From contig NZ_SODU01000001.1 in the NCBI RefSeq assembly GCF_004366075.1, forward strand, positions 186,001-250,000: a stretch of 64,000 nucleotides of DNA. The letters run 5' to 3'. A program made the position numbers and the translations under genes. This document shows, in pieces, positions 63,404 to 64,000 of this stretch (position 1 is the stretch's first letter; the number at the start of each line of letters is the position of its first letter). Source of the stretch: Kribbella pratensis. GTDB taxonomy: Bacteria > Actinomycetota > Actinomycetes > Propionibacteriales > Kribbellaceae. Below the pieces are notes generated by a model. The model worked only from the letters and a program-made list of their open reading frames with translations. It was not told where the DNA came from and did no database searches.

Positions 63404-64000
63404 ATGGCTGACGAGATTGCCGACGGGGTGGCCGGGGACGACGTACTGGACGCCTACTCCCGGGTGGTCTCGGGCGTGGCGGCACACCTGATCCCGCGGG
63501 TCGCGAGCCTGCGGATCCACAGCCGGCGCGGCGACTCGTCCGGCTCCGCCGTCGTCCTGACCGGCGACGGGCATCTGCTCACGAACGCGCACGTGGTCGG
63601 CGACGGCGTCGAGGCGTCGGCCGAGTTCGCGGACGGTACGACGGCGCAGGCCCGGGTGGTCGGGGTGGACCGGCTGTCCGACCTCGCCGTACTGCGGGCC
63701 GACCGGGAGATCCCAGATCCGCCGGAGTACGGCGACGCGGACGTGCTGAAGGTCGGGAACCTGGTGGTTGCCGTCGGGAATCCGCTCGGCCTGGCCGGGA
63801 GCGTGACGGCCGGCGTGGTGAGTGCGCTGGGCCGGTCGTTGCCGGTGCGCAGTGGCTCCGCTCAGCGCATCATCGAGGACGTGATCCAGACCGACGCAGC
63901 GCTGAACCCGGGCAACTCAGGCGGGGCGCTTGCCGACGGCAACGGGCGGGTGATCGGGATCAACACCGCGGTGGCCGGGATCGGGCTGGGTCTCGCGGTG
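63404..64000 (+). CDS. HtrA/DegP-type trypsin-like serine protease (3' end outside window)
   Basis: The visible 199 codons hold a trypsin-like domain of the HtrA type. The catalytic triad is complete: His in LTNAHVVGDG, Asp in RLSDLAVLRA, and Ser in LNPGNSGGALADG. No signal peptide is evident in the N-terminus (MADEIADGVAGDDVLDAYS), so it may be cytoplasmic. AGGAGG lies eight bases before the ATG. The C-terminal part, where a PDZ domain would be, lies beyond the window. Confidence 0.92.
   Translation, partial: MADEIADGVAGDDVLDAYSRVVSGVAAHLIPRVASLRIHSRRGDSSGSAVVLTGDGHLLTNAHVVGDGVEASAEFADGTTAQARVVGVDRLSDLAVLRADREIPDPPEYGDADVLKVGNLVVAVGNPLGLAGSVTAGVVSALGRSLPVRSGSAQRIIEDVIQTDAALNPGNSGGALADGNGRVIGINTAVAGIGLGLAV

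Overview
The window is a high-GC actinobacterial chromosome segment. Gene content points to a member of the Propionibacteriales, Kribbella being my best guess: mycothiol ligase, F420-type oxidoreductases, a Pup-proteasome operon whose Pup ends in Glu, and actinobacteria-only families (MSMEG_4193, DUF3090, SCO1664, DUF5703). The genus is inference. Both edges cut a gene: a LysR regulator on the left and an HtrA-type protease on the right. Start codons are often GTG, and many neighbouring genes overlap by 1 to 8 bases (ATGA, GTGA, TGATG).

Layout. (1) 1-5.7 kb: LysR/MFS divergent pair, an acetyltransferase, a MarR-controlled drug-type ABC exporter, DUF5703 and an aldo/keto reductase. (2) 5.8-12.9 kb: F420-type LLM oxidoreductase and uppP, then a palindromic MITE-like element, CorA, and the block histidine phosphatase-DUF3090-SCO1664 kinase-like protein-mshC with a DUF6882-like gene. 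(3) 13-17.8 kb: L,D-transpeptidase with a secreted partner, a MerR-linked polysaccharide deacetylase, a PAC2 protein and a HAD hydrolase. (4) 17.8-25.7 kb: a peptide-type ABC importer with two binding proteins. (5) 25.7-30.4 kb: a four-gene minus-strand run (membrane esterase, SGNH hydrolase, SigE-type sigma factor, anchored extracellular protein) and a VOC protein. (6) 30.4-37.8 kb: glycerol regulon (glpF-glpK-glpD plus an opposed gylR-like/second glpK pair). (7) 37.8-45.2 kb: MacB-type ABC system, RecB-family nuclease, Tat/lipoprotein intradiol dioxygenase, M50 protease, TrmI. (8) 45.3-54.6 kb: ARC/Mpa ATPase, an ECF sigma pair, APH and Nudix genes, then dop-pup-prcB-prcA and a Nudix gene overlapping prcA. 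(9) 54.6-60.5 kb: F420-type nitroreductase, ZTP-riboswitch-linked folD, aroH-tyrA-cmk-plsC-der and tRNA-Pro(GGG). (10) 60.5-64 kb: MMPL transporter with its TetR regulator, and the HtrA fragment.

The core order uppP, phosphatase, DUF3090, SCO1664, mshC, PAC2, RecB, TrmI, ARC, dop, pup, prcBA resembles the mycobacterial Rv2136c-Rv2109c region. Peptide uptake and glycerol modules are interleaved. pafA, the Pup ligase gene, is not in the window.

Most notable signals: a 163-bp near-perfect palindrome at 7645-7807 whose arm differences all become G-U pairs in one RNA strand, and whose ends complete the stop codons of both flanking genes; the kinase-like/phosphatase/zinc-ribbon trio next to mshC; a ZTP riboswitch upstream of folD; a perfect 21-bp-arm hairpin at 17029-17087; a four-codon leader ORF overlapping the dioxygenase start; and recognisable operators for the LysR, MarR, MerR, IclR and TetR regulators.
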